Part shown: positions 61,869-64,000 of the stretch, piece by piece
Position numbering within the stretch: the first letter of the stretch is position 1
Layout of the letters: each line of letters opens with the position of its first letter
Assembly: GCF_001625445.1 (NCBI RefSeq)
Contig: NZ_LWHG01000021.1
Span: 930,001 to 994,000 of the forward strand
Direction: 5' to 3'
DNA from: Haladaptatus sp. R4
Lineage (GTDB): Archaea; Halobacteriota; Halobacteria; Halobacteriales; Haladaptataceae
Length of the DNA: 64,000 nucleotides
The notes under the pieces: model-generated
What the model was told of the DNA's origin: nothing
The model's input: the letters and a program-made list of their open reading frames with translations, nothing else
The model's database searches: none
Program-made: the position numbers and the translations under genes

Positions 61869-63202
61869 ACGTCGCGCTCGTCGTCCTCGATACCCTTCGC
61901 AAGGACGCATTCGACGCGCATTTCGACTGGCTACCGGGAGCCCGGTTCGAGAACGCCTACTCGACCTCGCACTGGACGGTTCCGGCGCACGCCTCGCTGT
62001 TCGCGGGCAAATACGCGAGCGAACTGGGCGTCTACGCCGGTGCACAGGGCCTCGACTGTCCGGAACCCGTGCTTCCCGAGATCTTCCTCGAAGGCGGGTA
62101 CACCACCCGTGCGTTCAGTGCGAACGTCAATATCTCCCGCCCGTTCGACTTCCATCGAGGGTTCGACCGGTTCGAGGGTAGTTGGCGACTCGACGCCCTC
62201 TCGTCGAACGTCTTCGATTGGGACGGCTTCATCACCGAGACGCGCGACATGGGACCGGAACGCTACGCCTTCGCCCTGCGCGATATCCTACTGGGAGACT
62301 GTGATACCGTCCCGTCGCTCAAACGCGGCGCGTTCCTCAAGCTTCGTGATTTGGGGATGGGTCGGGCGACCCGTGACGACGGCGCGACCGAGGCGCTCGA
62401 ATTCGTCCGCGACACCGATTTCGGCGACGACGAGTTCCTCTTCGTCAACCTGATGGAAGCCCACACGCCGTATTCCGCGCCCGAGGAGTTCCGGACGGTC
62501 GAACCGCCGGAACTCGACGGCCTTCGTGCCACGCTCGGTTCGCCGGATGCGGACCCCGAGCGAATCCGGCAGGCGTACGACGACGGCGTTCGCTACCTCG
62601 CGGACCGCTACCGCGCCATCTTCGCGGAACTCCGCGAGTCGTTCGACTGCGTCATCACGCTCGGCGATCACGGCGAAGCTCTCGGCGAATACGGTGCGTG
62701 GGAACACCTCTGCGGGCTGTATCCGGATGTAACGCGGATTCCGTTGTGTCTCTGGCTGGCCGATGCGAGCGATGGAGACAATGGGGATCAAACCGCCGAA
62801 ATGCGAGACGATCCGGTCTCTCTGCTCGACGTCCATCGGACGGTTCTCGACATCGCGGACCTCGACGGCGATTCGAGGGGGAGAAGCCTGCTTGATGGAT
62901 CGGAGACGGGGGGAGAACCCGAACGGCTGGTCGAGTATCACGGCCTGACCGACCGCCACCGGACCGCGCTCACCCGCGATGGCTTCGATATCGAGCCGCT
63001 GGACACGGAAATGTACGGCATGGCCGCTGCCGACTATTACGGGTGGGAGACGCCGGACGGCCTCCACGAGGTGGGCGAAATAGCAAAGCCACGGGAGCGA
63101 ATGGATACGCTCGTGAACGAGCTGAACCGACGGGTCGTAACGGACGATGTGGCCCTCTCACCGGCCATCGAGGCGCAACTCCGCGACCTCGGTTACGTAT
63201 GA
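61865..63202 (+). CDS. Sulfatase-fold protein of the glycan operon, 2
   Basis: From ATG 61865 the 445-residue protein shows MNVALVVLDTLRKDAFDAHF (metal Asp), FENAYSTSHWTVPAHASLFAGKYASELGV, where a Thr or Ser replaces the usual Cys/Ser that becomes formylglycine, and VITLGDHGEALGEYGAWEHL with the DHGE metal motif. This pattern is shared by phosphoglycerol transferases and phosphonate hydrolases, so it may modify glycan phosphate groups rather than cleave sulfate. No membrane segment is visible. It overlaps the upstream gene by 4 nt and the flippase gene by 4 nt. Confidence 0.88.
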   Translation: MNVALVVLDTLRKDAFDAHFDWLPGARFENAYSTSHWTVPAHASLFAGKYASELGVYAGAQGLDCPEPVLPEIFLEGGYTTRAFSANVNISRPFDFHRGFDRFEGSWRLDALSSNVFDWDGFITETRDMGPERYAFALRDILLGDCDTVPSLKRGAFLKLRDLGMGRATRDDGATEALEFVRDTDFGDDEFLFVNLMEAHTPYSAPEEFRTVEPPELDGLRATLGSPDADPERIRQAYDDGVRYLADRYRAIFAELRESFDCVITLGDHGEALGEYGAWEHLCGLYPDVTRIPLCLWLADASDGDNGDQTAEMRDDPVSLLDVHRTVLDIADLDGDSRGRSLLDGSETGGEPERLVEYHGLTDRHRTALTRDGFDIEPLDTEMYGMAAADYYGWETPDGLHEVGEIAKPRERMDTLVNELNRRVVTDDVALSPAIEAQLRDLGYV

Positions 63203-64000
63203 GCGAGGCTGCGAAAACAAGCCTCAGCCGGGAAACCCTCGGTGGAACCATCGCGCAGTTCGTGATGGCCGGAATCGGGTTCGCCGGGACCATCGTCTTC
63301 GCGCGATGGCTCGGCCCGAGCGCGTTCGGCGGCGTCTACCTCCTCTTCGCGCTGGTGAAGTTCGCCGACCGACCGATGAACGGCTGGTCGCAGGCGGCCA
63401 AAAAGCGCCTCTCGGAATCCGACGCGCTTCGCCCACCCGCGTTCGGCGCACAGTTGTTGTTCGACGCCGGGTGGGTCGTTCTCGCCGCCGTGGTCGCCCT
63501 CCTCGCCGGTGACTTCCTTCGGAACTACACCGGTCTCGCGCTCGCTCCGTTCCTGATTATCTGCTTGCTCGCCACCGAATCGGTGTACGAATCCCTCGAA
63601 AACCTCGTTCAAGGGCGGGGGAAGATCAGCGCCGCGACGTGGGTGGACACCCTTCGCTCGACGCTCACCCTTCCACTGCAGATCGGCTTCGTCGCGCTCC
63701 TCAGCACCGCCACCGTGGTCGGGTCCGCGGGAATGGTGTACGGTCTCGCACTCGCTTCCGCGCTGACCGTTCCCCCCATCGTCGCGTACGTCGCTGCGCG
63801 CCCGACCATCCCGTCCCGCTCGTTCGTCCGGAGTCTCGCCGACTACGCCCGGTACAGCATCCCGGGGTCCCTGTTGAGCACGACGTACGACCGCCTCGAC
63901 GTGTTGTTGCTCGGCTTCTTACTGGTGAACGGAACGTCGGCGGTCGGGCTGTACGAAGTCGCGTGGAAACTCACACTCCCCGCCGTCTTCGTCGCCGACA
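63199..64000 (+). CDS. Oligosaccharide flippase (MOP superfamily), 5' part
   Basis: ATG 63199 overlaps the upstream stop (ATGA) and the frame stays open to the window end, 267 codons. The protein starts MSEAAKTSLSRETLGGTIAQF and continues with helices such as FAGTIVFARWLGPSAFGGVYLLFALVKF, typical of RfbX/Wzx flippases. It should move the lipid-linked glycan built by the two glycosyltransferases across the membrane. The C-terminus is outside the window. Confidence 0.88.
   Translation, partial: MSEAAKTSLSRETLGGTIAQFVMAGIGFAGTIVFARWLGPSAFGGVYLLFALVKFADRPMNGWSQAAKKRLSESDALRPPAFGAQLLFDAGWVVLAAVVALLAGDFLRNYTGLALAPFLIICLLATESVYESLENLVQGRGKISAATWVDTLRSTLTLPLQIGFVALLSTATVVGSAGMVYGLALASALTVPPIVAYVAARPTIPSRSFVRSLADYARYSIPGSLLSTTYDRLDVLLLGFLLVNGTSAVGLYEVAWKLTLPAVFVAD

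Overview
The window is chromosomal DNA from a halophilic archaeon (class Halobacteria). The evidence is the strongly acidic proteomes, Tat signal peptides and Tat lipoboxes on secreted proteins, leaderless genes with a TATA element about 25-32 nt upstream of the start codon, an archaeal type A RNase P RNA, a doublet histone with a linked histone deacetylase, an archaeal RPA, and many families known mainly from haloarchaea. I cannot fix the genus. No IS element, CRISPR array, rRNA or replication origin is visible.

Layout. 1-8.1 kb: end of a universal stress protein, a GNAT acetyltransferase and a dipeptide/oligopeptide ABC importer (fused dual ATPase, Tat lipoprotein binding protein, two permeases, two small membrane proteins). 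8.1-11.6 kb, minus strand: alpha/beta hydrolase, sugar nucleotidyltransferase, dihydroorotase, lipoate ligase-like protein. 11.6-18.8 kb: M23-like protein, the NAD-salvage pair nicotinamidase and nicotinate phosphoribosyltransferase, AMMECR1, RNase P RNA and two predicted metalloprotease lipoproteins. 19-26.4 kb: M29 aminopeptidase, a 1312-residue wHTH/FilR1-like/STAND NTPase/TPR protein and a Tat-exported beta-helix protein. 26.5-33.1 kb: valyl-tRNA synthetase, a truncated thermonuclease, archaeal Gnd, tRNA-Arg(CCG) and a GH4 glycosidase. 33-38.7 kb: two tandem paralogous ~50-residue proteins, a MATE exporter, an alkaline phosphatase-fold enzyme and trpB. 38.8-46.1 kb: 5'-nucleotidase, MFS transporter, zinc micro-protein, halolysin-like protease, dUTPase/Dcd, and a divergent bactofilin-like/ribbon-helix-helix pair. 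46.2-54.8 kb: aconitase, a giant nested inverted repeat, RimI, two small haloarchaeal proteins, AidB-like acyl-CoA dehydrogenase, DtxR regulator, DUF309, a methyltransferase, a hairpin-repeat field and tRNA-Arg(GCG). 55-59 kb: Rpa2, a small acidic protein, histone and histone deacetylase. 59-64 kb: a surface-glycan operon (GT4, GT2, two sulfatase-fold proteins, flippase cut by the window edge).

Five genes, including the normally essential valS, are interrupted by single-base indels, most of them in short G or C runs. This pattern fits base-level sequence errors better than five independent pseudogenes, so I annotate each as one gene with a frameshift.

The most unusual signals are: (1) a 477-bp nested inverted repeat filling the acn-rimI interval, whose 81-bp arms differ by compensatory changes that keep an inner 14-bp hairpin; (2) five 11-bp tandem repeats lying exactly between two divergent TATA boxes, next to a ribbon-helix-helix gene; (3) the FilR1-like-STAND-TPR fusion; (4) a tandem pair of ~50-residue paralogues resembling the HicB fold; (5) a hairpin field with constant loop and varying stems beside a tRNA gene whose 3' end is copied nearby.
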